Origin: Okeania sp. KiyG1
GTDB taxonomy: Bacteria; Cyanobacteriota; Cyanobacteriia; Cyanobacteriales; Microcoleaceae
Assembly (NCBI RefSeq): GCF_014132355.1
Contig: NZ_BLZO01000154.1
Coordinates: forward strand, 1-64,000
Direction: 5' to 3'
DNA length: 64,000 bases
Shown: positions 48,858 to 58,110 of the stretch, one piece after another
How positions within the stretch are numbered: position 1 is the first letter of the stretch
Layout of the letters: each line of letters starts with the position of its first letter
The notes under the pieces: model-generated
The model's database searches: none
Told to the model about the DNA's origin: nothing
What the model saw: only the letters and a program-made list of their open reading frames with translations
Made by a program: the position numbers and the translations under genes

Positions 48858-49094
48858 ATGTCAGAACTAGAAGAATTAAGAAAAAAAGCTCTGAATTTAT
48901 CAGTGAGCGATCAACTTTTATTACTCAAGGCCATTACAGATTCTTTGAATGAGGAACTTCGCCCTCGGCCAGATTTACCTCCTGATTTTGTAGACAGGAT
49001 GATTGGGATAGCAAAAACAGACAGTCCACCTCCAAATGATGAGGAAGTTGAAGCTATGCTTGAAGAACGTTTAGTGGAGAAATACCTAAAATGA
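48858..49094 (+). CDS. Antitoxin of a VapBC-like pair (addiction-module component type)
   Basis: 78 aa. The N-terminal ELEELRKKALNLSVSDQLLLLKAITDSL has the helical pattern of the Unstab_antitox/addiction-module family; the acidic C-terminus EEVEAMLEERLVEKYLK would bind the toxin. GGAA-type ribosome site at 48843. The stop overlaps the toxin start (ATGA, 4 bp). Confidence 0.82.
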   Translation: MSELEELRKKALNLSVSDQLLLLKAITDSLNEELRPRPDLPPDFVDRMIGIAKTDSPPPNDEEVEAMLEERLVEKYLK

Positions 49095-49513
49095 GAGTTT
49101 TAATAGACACAAATATTATTTTAGACTCTTTGCTAGAACGGGAAGCATTTGTTCAGGATGCGAGGACTTTATTAACAGCTATTCAATCTCATCAAATAGA
49201 AGGATATGTCACAGCAACAACTTTAACTAACATTTTCTACATTGTCAGAAAACAAACTAAAAGTCTTGAACGAGCAAGAGAAGCTGTTTCTATGACATTA
49301 GCATTAATGAAAATTTGCAACGTTGATCGTAATATTTTAGAAACTGCTTTTGCTTCTAATTTGAGAGACTTTGAAGATGCAGTGCAATTAGCTTGTGCTT
49401 ATGCTAAGAATGTTGATGCTATTATTACTCGCAATGCTGATGATTTTGTTGGTGCAAGTCTGCCTATTTTGTCAGTTCAACAGTTATTTGAACAGATGAA
49501 TAATGATGGATAA
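49091..49513 (+). CDS. vapC: VapC-type PIN-domain ribonuclease toxin
   Basis: 140 aa. PIN acidic residues: VLIDTNIILD (Asp at about 6), Glu/Thr region VTATTLTNIFYI, LRDFEDAVQLACA and IITRNADDF. The catalytic set (D, E/D, D, D) looks intact, so the enzyme is probably an active RNase held by the upstream antitoxin. Start overlaps the antitoxin stop by 4 bp. Confidence 0.88.
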   Translation: MRVLIDTNIILDSLLEREAFVQDARTLLTAIQSHQIEGYVTATTLTNIFYIVRKQTKSLERAREAVSMTLALMKICNVDRNILETAFASNLRDFEDAVQLACAYAKNVDAIITRNADDFVGASLPILSVQQLFEQMNNDG

Positions 49514-49667
49514 TATTATGTTTGGTTGAATACTTATAAATAAATGTTGTGAGGAGTCAGGAGTCAACCCACTCCGGTGGAGGGGAGGGGAAGTCAGGAG
49601 TCAGGAGGAAATATGGGAGAAAAAGAGGAAATATTGGAGAAAAGTAAAAATAATTTCAGTATTTCTC

Positions 49668-49756
49668 AGGACTTACGCAGAGACTCTACATATAGAGAGG
49701 GCGAATACCATTCGCCCCTACAGATGATGGTTTAAAAGTCAATTTGCGTAAGTCCT
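49668..49756. repeat. Family A MITE copy 5
   Basis: 89 bp from AGGACTTACGCA to TGCGTAAGTCCT, with GGGCGAATACCATTCGCCC as a perfect internal hairpin, the same hairpin type as in copy 3 (GGGCGAATGGCATTCGCCC). It lies between the convergent VapC and GMC genes. Confidence 0.88.
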
Positions 49757-49808
49757 GACTAACTCAGAGATTAATTTTGACTTTTGACTTGTGCGTAGCA
49801 CTATATTA

Positions 49809-51326
49809 TTACTGTAATCTCTCTTTTAAATGTTCCCCTACCCGCAGAGCATTAGCAATAATAGTCAATGCAGGAGTCACTGCCGAACTTGATGGGAAAA
49901 AACTACTATCCACAACATATAAATTATCCACATCGTGGGTACGACAGTTAATATCCAAAACCGATGTTTTTGGGTCTTCCCCAAACCGACAAGTACCACA
50001 TTGGTTTGCTACAACTTCAATGGGAACTTCCCCACGGGGATAAATACTGCCACGCTTCAAGACAGAATTTCCAACCTCTTTGTCTACCAACTTCAATACA
50101 TCCATCCAACGATGTACTAGGCGATCGTGTGCTTCCCAGTTATTGGGAGTGTAATGGAAAAACAACTTATCCCCTTTGACTTCAACTCGGTTCTTCGGGT
50201 CTGGTACTATTTCCGAATGCACCCACCAACCAATGGAACGCAATGCTAACTGCTTCAACCCAAACCCAGGCATCGCTTTTGCTAACACAGATAAAATTGG
50301 TGGAGACTCAGCAAAAGTAATATCTTGCAGCAAACCACCTGTATTTTCTATGTGACCCATGGGATAGGAAAAATTCTCATCTCCCCAATAAAAATCATTC
50401 ACACTCACACTTCTGAGAAAATTCCCAGAGTTTGGTTTAGGACTAGGTTGCACTACGGCAGTCATCAGATGTTTCATCAGGTTGCGTCCCACTTGTCCGG
50501 AACTGTTTGCTAAACCATCGGGATGCTTTTCATTAGCAGAACGTAATAGTAATGCTGCTGAATTTACCGCTCCACAAGAAAGTACGACAATATCCCCAAA
50601 AAATAGAAATGATTGTTTGCCAATTTCTACTTCTACTGCTTTAACTGTGTTACCGGATGAGTTGGTGAGTAAACAGACTACTTTTGCATTAGCTTTAATA
50701 GTAATGTTAGGAGAGTCGAGCAGTGGTGCAATACCGAATACTTCCGAGTCTCCAGTGGGGTCTTCCTCTTCACGGGTGAGAGTTAATGGTAAAGTTTCTG
50801 GATGTAAACCTTGTCCGGCGATCGCTTCTACAACTTTTTTAATTTCTGGGTCGTGGTCAACTGCGGGATAAGGATATTCTGCACTGTGGGTAGGTTCCGT
50901 TGGGTCTTTGCTAACTTGACCGTGAACTTTATAAAGTTTTTCTGCTTCAGTATAATATGGTTCAAAGTCTTTGTATTTGAGACACCATTCTGGAGAAATT
51001 CCTTCTTGATGTTTTACTGTTTCAAAGTCTTTTTCTCGCATCCTAATTAGAGCAGCGCCATAGATTTTGGTATTGCCACCTACGGCATAATTTGTCTGAG
51101 GAGAAAAGGGTTCGCCTGCGTTGTCATACCAATTTTCGGGGGCACGATAAAGTTCTTTTTTGAAGATATCAACATGAGCCCTATTTTGAATTTCTAGGGG
51201 CATAAAATCACCCCTTTCTAAGATGAGTATTTTTTTTCCGGTACTAGCAAGTTTAGAGGCTAATGTTCCTCCTCCTGCACCTGTACCGACAATAATTACA
51301 TCATAATGTTGGTCATCAATAATCAT
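49809..51326 (-). CDS. GMC-family FAD oxidoreductase
   Basis: 505 aa. N-terminal FAD-binding VIIVGTGAGGGTLASKLAST then LILERG; the GMC signature region YAVGGNTKIYGAALIRMRE; C-terminal QCGTCRFGEDPKTSVLD and NLYVVDSSFFPSSSAVTPAL with the second FAD contact. The usual catalytic His-His/Asn pair is in the C-terminal part but I cannot pin it. It oxidises an alcohol (glucose-methanol-choline or cholesterol-oxidase-like); the electron acceptor is unknown. It is downstream of the terminal oxidase genes on the same strand after 622 bp of repeats, a possible but weak functional link. Confidence 0.87.
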   Translation of the reverse strand: MIIDDQHYDVIIVGTGAGGGTLASKLASTGKKILILERGDFMPLEIQNRAHVDIFKKELYRAPENWYDNAGEPFSPQTNYAVGGNTKIYGAALIRMREKDFETVKHQEGISPEWCLKYKDFEPYYTEAEKLYKVHGQVSKDPTEPTHSAEYPYPAVDHDPEIKKVVEAIAGQGLHPETLPLTLTREEEDPTGDSEVFGIAPLLDSPNITIKANAKVVCLLTNSSGNTVKAVEVEIGKQSFLFFGDIVVLSCGAVNSAALLLRSANEKHPDGLANSSGQVGRNLMKHLMTAVVQPSPKPNSGNFLRSVSVNDFYWGDENFSYPMGHIENTGGLLQDITFAESPPILSVLAKAMPGFGLKQLALRSIGWWVHSEIVPDPKNRVEVKGDKLFFHYTPNNWEAHDRLVHRWMDVLKLVDKEVGNSVLKRGSIYPRGEVPIEVVANQCGTCRFGEDPKTSVLDINCRTHDVDNLYVVDSSFFPSSSAVTPALTIIANALRVGEHLKERLQ

Positions 51327-51948
51327 TTTATTCTTCCTTTAATAATTTTTTTGAGATGTATTGAAGAAATCAAAAGTCAAAAGTCAAAAGTAAGATTTTA
51401 TAACGCTACTTAGTGGTGGATAAGATAGAGTTTCTTGTTGTCAAGATTCTGTTTTCTTGAAAGTTATTTGAATATTTGAAATAGACATCTCCAAAAATAA
51501 AAAATAAAATCAAGTCTTATCCATAAATTATCAATTATTCCCCTCCTGGGAGAGGTTAGGGGTGGGTTCCCTGTTCCCTATTACCTCTTTTGGAGGAGAT
51601 ATCTAATTCTTTGGATAGAGCGCTACACAAAAAATTTATTCTGACTCCTAACTCCTAATTAAAGTTATGTGAGTGAATGAGATGCTCACACTCTGAATAT
51701 TTGAAATTCTTTGGATAGACCGCTACACAAAAAATTTATTCTGACTCCTGAGTTCCCCTCCCCTCCTCGGAGGGGTTAGGGGTGGGTTGGGAGGGGTTAG
51801 GGGTGGGTTGGGAGGGGTTAGGGGTGGGTTGACTCCTGACTGCTACAGCAAGGAACGAGTTGGTGTTTAACTTACATTGACGATGAACCTGAGACAGAAA
51901 TTACCACTGTTCCCTGTTCCCTGTTCCCTGTTCCCTGCTATAATTATT
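51327..51948. other. Intergenic region with interspersed repeats
   Basis: Repeated units seen: TAGACATCTCCAAAAATAAA (51481-51500, also near 23420 and 37280), a duplicated stretch TTCTTTGGATAGAGCGCTAC (51608 and 51710), GAGGGGTTAGGGGTGGGTTG x3 (51772-51830) and CCCTGTT x4 (51907-51940). No gene. Confidence 0.5.
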
Positions 51949-52563
51949 TCACTGCCAAATATAAATCAGGATAAACAAAATAATCCAAATCACGTCAACG
52001 AAATGCCAAAATAAAGAAGTAGCATTGATGCCAAAGTGACCGTTATCATAGTTACCAGGAATGAAAGAGCGACCCAACATAATACCCTGTAACAAAATAC
52101 CCGTCATAACGTGCAGACCGTGAAAACCTGTCAATAGATAGAAAGTTCCACCGAATACTCCCGTTGTGAAACCAAATTCTAGACTATTCCATTCAATACC
52201 TTGACCCACTACAAAGTAAGTTCCCATTGCCATTGTGGCAAACAGAAATATGCGAAACCAAGTCAAGTTATCCTTTTCTAAAGCTTTTTCGGCAAAATAG
52301 ATAACGAAACTACTCGAAACCAAAACTACTGTATTAATAGCAGGTTCTCTAACTTCCAAACCAGAAATACCAGGTGGCAACCAGTCAGTGGCACTTGTTT
52401 TGTAGACAATATATCCGACAAAGAAACTCAAGAAAATTACGCTTTCCGAAAGTAGGAAAACGATAAACCCGAACATACTATTACCTTCTTCGTCGTGGGT
52501 ATGTTCGGCAACTTCTGAATGCAAAGGTTCCTGTAGTTGTTCTGATGCGATCGAACTATCCAT
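51949..52563 (-). CDS. ctaE: ARTO-type terminal oxidase subunit III
   Basis: 204 aa, five hydrophobic helices, N-terminal SEVAEHTHDEEGNSMFGFIV, EWNSLEFGFTTGVFGGTFYL, and the subunit III hallmark GFHGLHVMTGILLQ then HFGINATSLFWHFVDVIWII. Subunit III stabilises the core of heme-copper oxidases. It is third in the order ctaC-ctaD-ctaE, separated from ctaD by 511 bp of repeats rather than the usual tight spacing. Confidence 0.93.
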   Translation of the reverse strand: MDSSIASEQLQEPLHSEVAEHTHDEEGNSMFGFIVFLLSESVIFLSFFVGYIVYKTSATDWLPPGISGLEVREPAINTVVLVSSSFVIYFAEKALEKDNLTWFRIFLFATMAMGTYFVVGQGIEWNSLEFGFTTGVFGGTFYLLTGFHGLHVMTGILLQGIMLGRSFIPGNYDNGHFGINATSLFWHFVDVIWIILFILIYIWQ

Positions 52564-53074
52564 GTTTTAATTCTCCTTTTAATTTACTGGTTTTATCCTC
52601 ATTATTCTCTGTCGTAGTTGCCGTAGGTTGGGTTGAGGAACGTTAGCGGAGCTTATCCGTAGGATAAACCCAACAGTTATATCATGTCCGGATAATTAGT
52701 GATGAAAAAACTTACCCTCTTGCTTAAACAGTAAATCTTTCTATTTTCCCCTCCTGGGAGGGGTTAGGGTGGGTTCCCTACTCCCCTACTCCCCTACTCC
52801 CCGCTCCCCTACTCCCCTACTCCCCTACTCCCCGCTCCCCTACTATCTTAATAATAAGTATTCAAACGGACATGATATTAGGTGTAGTGTCGGTTGGGTC
52901 GAGTTTTGTTGGGTTGCGCTGTCGCTTAACCCAACCTACTGGACTAAATTTGAGAGGAGCGAGAATCTCCTAACCGCCCTGACTACTGCTATATTACAGA
53001 CAGATATTTTTGTTGGGTTGCGCTTTCGCTTAACCCAACCTACGACTACTGCAATAACTGATAACTGTTAACTG
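52564..53074. other. Repeat-filled gap between ctaD and ctaE
   Basis: 511 bp containing CCCCTACTCCCC heptamer tract (52775-52850), two copies of a TTGGGTTGCGCTGTCGCTTA module (52907 and 53015) and TAACTGT/GATAACTG short repeats. It interrupts an operon that is normally compact, and it holds no gene. ctaE may need its own promoter here. Confidence 0.5.
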
Positions 53075-54756
53075 TTAACTGATAACTGCATGATGTCCGT
53101 TGGGGTCATTAGAAGTCAAAGGTTCCGACTTACCATAACCATAAGGTTCAGCAATAACTATCGGAATTTCTTCAAAGTTCTCAACATCTGGTGGAGAAGA
53201 AATCATCCATTCTAAACCGATCGCTCGCCAAGGGTTAGCAGGTGCTTCCTTACCTTGTATCCAGGAACTCACCATATTTAAAATAAACGGCAAAGTAGAC
53301 ATTCCTAATAAAAACGCCCCAAGACTGGCGACAATATTCCAGAATTCATACTCAGGAGCGTAGGATGAAACTCGACGCAACATTCCCTGTAAACCCAATG
53401 GGTGCATAGGTAAAAAGTTGAGGTTAGTGCCGATGAATGAAAGCCAAAAATGCAACTGACCCAAACCTTCATAATACATTTTCCCAGTCATTTTAGGGAA
53501 CCAATGGTAAATGGCAGCATACATTCCCATTGTTACCGTACCGTAGAGAACATAGTGGAAGTGACCCACGACAAAATAAGTATTATTAACGTGAATATCT
53601 ACCGGAACAGCAGAGAGCATAATGCCAGTAATACCAGCAAACACAAACATTACCAACCCACCCAAAGCAAACAACATCGGAGTATTCAGTCGAATTTTTC
53701 CTCCCCAAATAGTTGCTACCCAAGCAAATACTTTAATTCCAGTAGGTACAGAAACACACATAGTTGAAAGCATAAAAATCAGTCGCATCCAGGGAGGAGT
53801 ACCACTCGCATACATATGGTGTACCCAAACCAGACCACTTACCGCAGCAATGAGCATTGATGAAATGACTACCACTTTGTAACCGAATAGTGGTTTGCGA
53901 CTGTAAACTGGAAAGATTTCGGAAAAAATACCAAAAACAGGCAGAATAATCACATAAACTGCGGGGTGGGAGTAAAACCAGAAAAAGTGCTGGAAGAGAA
54001 CCGGGTTACCTCCATTAGCAGGATTAAAAAATCCAGTTCCCATTGTGATATCAAATAGTAACATCACTGCACCTGCTGTCAGTGCTGGCAGTCCGAACAA
54101 TTGAATAATCTGAGCAGCAAATACTGTCCAAACAAAAGCTGGCATCCGGAAAAATGTCATACCAGGCGCCCGCATTCTCACAATAGTTGTGACAAAATTA
54201 ACCGCACCCATAATGGAGGAAACACCGGAAATAGCTACGGCAAGAATCCATAGTACCTGACCGTTGATTAAATTACCCGTGGGATTTTGTATACTCACGG
54301 GAGGATATGACCACCAACCTGACTGTGCAGGACCACCGGGAACAAAGAAACTGGCTATCATCAGGACACCAACTACTGGCACCATCCAAAATGCTGCTGC
54401 ATTCAGACGGGGAAATGCCATGTCTCGCGCCCCGATCATTATGGGTACGAGATAGTTTGCCAGACCAACTAAAGATGGAAATGTCCACAGAAACAGCATG
54501 ATCGTGCCATGCATGGTGAACATTCCGTTATAAATGGTGCGGTCTACGAGGTCTGATTCTGGTGTCATCAGTTCGCCGCGAATTACCATGGCGAATATTC
54601 CACCTACTAGAAAAAAGAGGAAAGAGGTGACTAGATATTGGATACCGATAACTTTGTGGTCGGTACTAAAGCTGAAATATCGTCGCCAGTTAGGCGGTTG
54701 TTCGTGTTCTGGTTTTCCGTGACATCACCGATGCCGTCGATTGTTATTTCTTTCAT
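53075..54756 (-). CDS. ctaD: ARTO-type terminal oxidase subunit I, apparent frameshift at codon ~13
   Basis: The main frame is intact from about 54720 to 53075 and encodes a full 12-helix heme-copper oxidase core: TMHGTIMLF (low-spin heme His), WFYSHPAVYVIILP (CuB His with Tyr), HHMYASGTPPW, and HVNNTYFVVGHFHYVL with heme a3 and heme His. Upstream, ATG 54756 begins MKEITIDGIGDVT and then a one-base slip is needed to reach GKPEHEQPPNWRRYFSFSTD, the normal N-terminus. The slip is near 54716-54722. Either a sequence error or a real frameshift; an internal ATG at 54589 would omit the first helix. Confidence 0.9.
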
Positions 54757-55357
54757 AGAATATTTTTTTCCTTGAGTATCTAGATTTAAATTTCTGTAGT
54801 GGCGCGTCAAGCTTGAAATAGTGTTTTAGGAAAATTCTCCAAACTTTAGTCATAGCAAGAATTATACTAAAAAATTTAATACATCATTTTCAGCTTGACG
54901 CGCTAGTAGTAGACTGACACAGCTAAAACTGTGCAATAGATTTTTATTTCTAGTTGTCTTTATCTCTTCTACTCCCTACTCCCCACTCCCCCACTCCCCT
55001 ACTCCCTAATGCACAATTTAAGGTGTGTCGGTCCAGTAGGTTTGGTTAAGGGTCGCGCAACCCAACAAAACAAGTACATAATTTTAGGTTTGCTTGCTTA
55101 AGTATAAGTTGGGTTAAAGGTAGCTGTCAGACAACATAACATCTATATGATTTTGGGTTTCCGTAAACGTCAACCCAACCTACCTTACTACTGATGCTGT
55201 CGATGGTTATTTCTTTCATGGAATAATTTTTTTCCTCGATCTCTGCAAATAGTCTCGCTCCTGTAAATGTTAAATAATTGCCTGAAACTATTGTCTTATA
55301 AAAGTTTTTAGCCGCTCGAGTCTAATTTTTGACTTTTGACTTTTAACTTTTGACTTC
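54757..55357. other. Insertion-expanded leader between ctaC and ctaD, with a duplicated ctaD 5' end
   Basis: 55193-55240 is a near copy of 54731-54775: both read as MKEITID after ATG with the same flanking TTTTTTTCC tract upstream. Between the copies lies a family B MITE (54904-55039) and GGTTGGGTTG-type interspersed motifs. The second copy shows that the original ctaD front end was duplicated; the promoter-proximal copy now has no downstream coding sequence. Confidence 0.65.
54904..55039. repeat. Family B MITE copy 3
   Basis: Left TAGTAGTAGACTGACACAGC, right AAGGTGTGTCGGTCCAGTAG, about 136 bp, with a CTCCCCACTCCCC heptamer tract in the middle. It lies inside the ctaC-ctaD spacer. Confidence 0.8.
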
Positions 55358-56263
55358 TTAACTATGATAGTTAACAACAGGAGGTGCAGCGGGTTTAACA
55401 GTAGGCCAACCTGCTTCCACTGGTGCTGTTGATTTTTCAATATATTCAGTGGTTGCCTGATTTGCTGCGGTCGAAAGTTCAGTATTTGCTGCTGTGGCTA
55501 ACCAACTTTGATAATCTTTAGCAGATTCCACTACTACATCTGCTTGCATTGTGGCAAAATAAGTACCGCTATATTGGGAGTCAGTTAGACTATATTTGCC
55601 GACGCGAATGGGAGTAAATTCAAAATTTATTGAATGGTTGGGAATAATGTCTTGCTTCAGTCGGAATGCTGGAATATAAAATCCATGAATTACATCCTCT
55701 GAATTTAATGCTACCCGTACTCGCCGATCTGCTGGTAGATGTAGTTCGGTGCTAGTAACACCATTTTCTGGGTATCTAAATACCCAAGACCATTGTTTGG
55801 CAATAACTTCAATTTCTTCTACAGGTTCAGTTACGGGTTTTAGTGGGTCTGCAATGGCTGATTCCATTTCTAATGGTGTATGCAGATGTACTAATTCCAT
55901 CGGTCCCTGAATTCCCATTTCTTTATAAACATTGTAGCTATAAGCAGCAATCCAAAATACTAGAAAAATTGGTATTGCTGTCCAGACAACTTCTAGGGTG
56001 ATGTTGCCTTCAATGTGGGGTCCGTCGCTGTAGTCATATTTGGCAGCGCGTTGGAAAAGAACTGAATACATTAGAGTTCCAGTTACCCCCAGAAAGATAA
56101 ATGTACCGAGGGTGACAAGAAAACTAAATAAGTCATCAATTAATATTGATTCTGCTGCTGCTTGAGGTGGAAGCCATGAATATGATAGGCGTCCAACCCC
56201 AATACTAACAGCTGTTAAAACGAGAGCGATCGCTCCCAATGTCAAAATAGTCCGGATTTTCAT
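55358..56263 (-). CDS. ctaC: ARTO subunit II (lacks CuA ligands)
   Basis: 301 aa. Signal/first membrane helix (LTLGAIALVLTAVSIGVG) and a second helix (LFSFLVTLGTFIFLGVTGTL), then the cupredoxin domain: VIAKQWSWVFRYPENG, EDVIHGFYIPAFRLKQDIIP. Where cytochrome c oxidases have C-x3-C and H-x3-M for CuA, this protein reads GKYSLTDSQYSGTYFATMQA, with no Cys. That is the hallmark of cyanobacterial Cox2/ARTO, which takes electrons from quinol rather than cytochrome c. Located in the cytoplasmic membrane. Translation start ATG 56263; an IscB element ends just upstream. Confidence 0.93.
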   Translation of the reverse strand: MKIRTILTLGAIALVLTAVSIGVGRLSYSWLPPQAAAESILIDDLFSFLVTLGTFIFLGVTGTLMYSVLFQRAAKYDYSDGPHIEGNITLEVVWTAIPIFLVFWIAAYSYNVYKEMGIQGPMELVHLHTPLEMESAIADPLKPVTEPVEEIEVIAKQWSWVFRYPENGVTSTELHLPADRRVRVALNSEDVIHGFYIPAFRLKQDIIPNHSINFEFTPIRVGKYSLTDSQYSGTYFATMQADVVVESAKDYQSWLATAANTELSTAANQATTEYIEKSTAPVEAGWPTVKPAAPPVVNYHS

Positions 56264-56355
56264 CTAAAATAGTTGCTGGAGACCTACACTATAATCTATG
56301 ATTTAGTGCTAGGGGAAAGCAACCAGCAAATAAATTACTTTCCTCCAATAAATTA

Positions 56356-56376
56356 GAACAATTAAATTTGTTCTCT
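56356..56376 (-). terminator. Hairpin after iscB
   Basis: AGAACAA TTAAAT TTGTTCT is a perfect 7-bp stem about 10-30 bp downstream of the iscB stop. It could end iscB transcription or be part of the element's right end. Confidence 0.45.
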
Positions 56377-56386
56377 ATCAGTACCA

Positions 56387-57838
56387 TTAAACTTTTTCTT
56401 TTTCCTTTTGACTTTTGCTTGTACTTTGCTTTGCAACGCTAACACCAACAGTAGTTAACTCAGAAGTATCAAACAAATTAAGTTGAATTGGAGTATCTAA
56501 AACTTTAACTACCTTCTTGACAAAGTTAGTACTTTCCTGTTTAACTAATTCACCAAAACTATAAATGTATCCATCTGATTTATGGATGATTTTACAATAC
56601 TTATAACTAATTTCTTGCACGGTTTCAGTTTGAGTTTTGATATTAAAATTGCCAGTCTTTCTAACAGCAACTCGACCAACATAAGTGCCAATCTTTTTAC
56701 CTTTAGTAACAACAGCTTTGACAATATCTCCAGTTTGAAAACCATAGAATGATTTCTGTCTTAGTTTAGGCTTTGTTTTAGGAAAACCATATTTATCTGG
56801 CTTAACCATTTGTCTATTACCTCTACCCATAGCTTTGATTATTAATGGCTGATAGTTACTAATATTTAAACTATCTGGGGTAGAAGTACCAACACAAGCA
56901 GCATCAGTCCAATGAGATTTACTAATACCATTACGTTTCCTGTTGTATTTAGTTAAACCACCAGAGCCAGTCTCTATTTCTAATCCAGTAGATTCTAAGA
57001 CTAATTTCAGTTTCCACCTAGTAGCATTAACAGCAGCAGCATCAGCTAAAGGTAACTTTCTTTGCTTATTTATTAATGCTAGTAATTTAGGTCTGTCTGA
57101 CAGGAATTCAGTCGGTAATCTAGCTCTTTTATTTTGATTGCATTGAACACAACTAAGAACTAAATTAGATACTTTGTCACTACCTCCACGAGACTTAGGG
57201 TGGAAATGGTCTAAATTAAATACAGCTTCTTTAGTCCCACAATAAACACAAGTGCGATTAAACTTTTCAAGTAGATATTCTCTAACCTCATAACTAAATA
57301 ACTCACCTTTTTGATATTCAGTTCCTTGTATTTCTGGATTAACTATCTTCTGGGTATCAAACTTAACTAATTCCATTGATATTGCTGAAACTGGAACAAG
57401 TTTGATTAACTTATCAACCCAAGATTTAATGTTTTGAACTCTACTAATTAAGCTAGGTGCCAACCAACCATTCGGTCTAGTTCTATTGAGAAACCGAGGT
57501 TGACGATATCTGGTTTTACGGTTTCTACGAAAACGTCTAACTTGTCTACGTTTAATTAATGATTCAGATATTTGAAAGCCTCTATGTTCAAGTTCAGCAC
57601 ACCAAATTATATTAGAATTTGATAGCAAAGCTAAACCAGTGAATTTTGCACCGGGGTCAACCTTAATTCTGTAATTTTTTGTGGGTTTTGATTCCGACTT
57701 CAAAATAATAGTAAATGGATAGTTTCTAAATACTGCTGCTTTACCTTCCGATAATAATTTTCTGGCCTTAGCAGGATGAATTGGGTCACAAGATACTTTG
57801 TTATTATTTAGAACAAAAACTGAATTTTTGTTTAACAT
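56387..57838 (-). CDS. iscB: IscB RNA-guided nuclease
   Basis: 483 aa. All IscB modules in order: PLMP domain (about 6-46: VFVLNNNKVSCDPIHPAKAR, FRNYPFTIIL), RuvC-I KVDPGAKFTG with Asp61, arginine-rich bridge helix (96-119), RuvC-II ISMELVKFD with Glu156, inserted HNH (CVYC at 197-200, LDHFHPKSRGG at 209-219, CVQC at 230-233), RuvC-III SHWTDAACVG with His309 and Asp312, then a C-terminal DNA/RNA-binding region. All catalytic residues appear present. IscB is the ancestor of Cas9 and cuts DNA matched to the guide of its omegaRNA. It sits in the gap between the DUF2231 genes and ctaC. Confidence 0.93.
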   Translation of the reverse strand: MLNKNSVFVLNNNKVSCDPIHPAKARKLLSEGKAAVFRNYPFTIILKSESKPTKNYRIKVDPGAKFTGLALLSNSNIIWCAELEHRGFQISESLIKRRQVRRFRRNRKTRYRQPRFLNRTRPNGWLAPSLISRVQNIKSWVDKLIKLVPVSAISMELVKFDTQKIVNPEIQGTEYQKGELFSYEVREYLLEKFNRTCVYCGTKEAVFNLDHFHPKSRGGSDKVSNLVLSCVQCNQNKRARLPTEFLSDRPKLLALINKQRKLPLADAAAVNATRWKLKLVLESTGLEIETGSGGLTKYNRKRNGISKSHWTDAACVGTSTPDSLNISNYQPLIIKAMGRGNRQMVKPDKYGFPKTKPKLRQKSFYGFQTGDIVKAVVTKGKKIGTYVGRVAVRKTGNFNIKTQTETVQEISYKYCKIIHKSDGYIYSFGELVKQESTNFVKKVVKVLDTPIQLNLFDTSELTTVGVSVAKQSTSKSQKEKEKV

Positions 57839-58085
57839 AAGAATCTCCTATTGCTAGGGTAATGTCCAACTTGTCAATGTTATTTAAGCTTTTTAAGGTG
57901 GCCACACTTCCAATAGCCAAATAAGATGTTTAATGACTACCGATAGAGCAACAAACTGTTGGAGCATTTGCAGGTATCGTGACTTAAATAACGTAGTGAA
58001 TGAACACTTAGACGGGTCAACTAAGACTTAATTAGAGACTAGCCCTATCAAGCCTACACTATATTCTAGGAATTAGTGTTGGGTC
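57839..58085 (-). ncRNA. Candidate IscB omegaRNA
   Basis: IscB omegaRNA is encoded just upstream of iscB on the same strand. This 247-bp stretch has no ORF and, in minus-strand reading, several self-complementary segments (GGCTATTGGAAGTGTGGCC, and TAGGGCTAGTCTCTAATTAAG). The guide would be the 15-20 nt beyond the left end, i.e. sequence near 58083-58105 from the tail of the DUF2231 region. The boundary with the 5' leader of iscB is not visible. Confidence 0.6.
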
Positions 58086-58110
58086 GTTGACATCAAAATA
58101 CCCTACTAAA

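Larger units (their letters stand above)
56282..58082 (-). mobile_element. Non-autonomous IscB element (IS200/IS605-like) inside the ARTO gene set
   Basis: The same imperfect palindrome, CACTAAWTCMTAGAWTATAGTG in minus-strand reading, lies at both ends (56282-56310 and 58052-58082) in direct orientation, as expected for the hairpins recognised by Y1 transposases at left and right ends. Between them are iscB and about 210 bp of upstream non-coding sequence. No TnpA gene. Alternatively the palindromes are a duplicated 27-bp host segment. Exact ends not determinable here. Confidence 0.65.

Noticed and set aside
56387-57838. Assignment as TnpB or as a stand-alone HNH homing endonuclease
   Set aside because: An N-terminal PLMP domain, arginine-rich bridge helix and HNH inserted between RuvC-II and RuvC-III define IscB, not TnpB.
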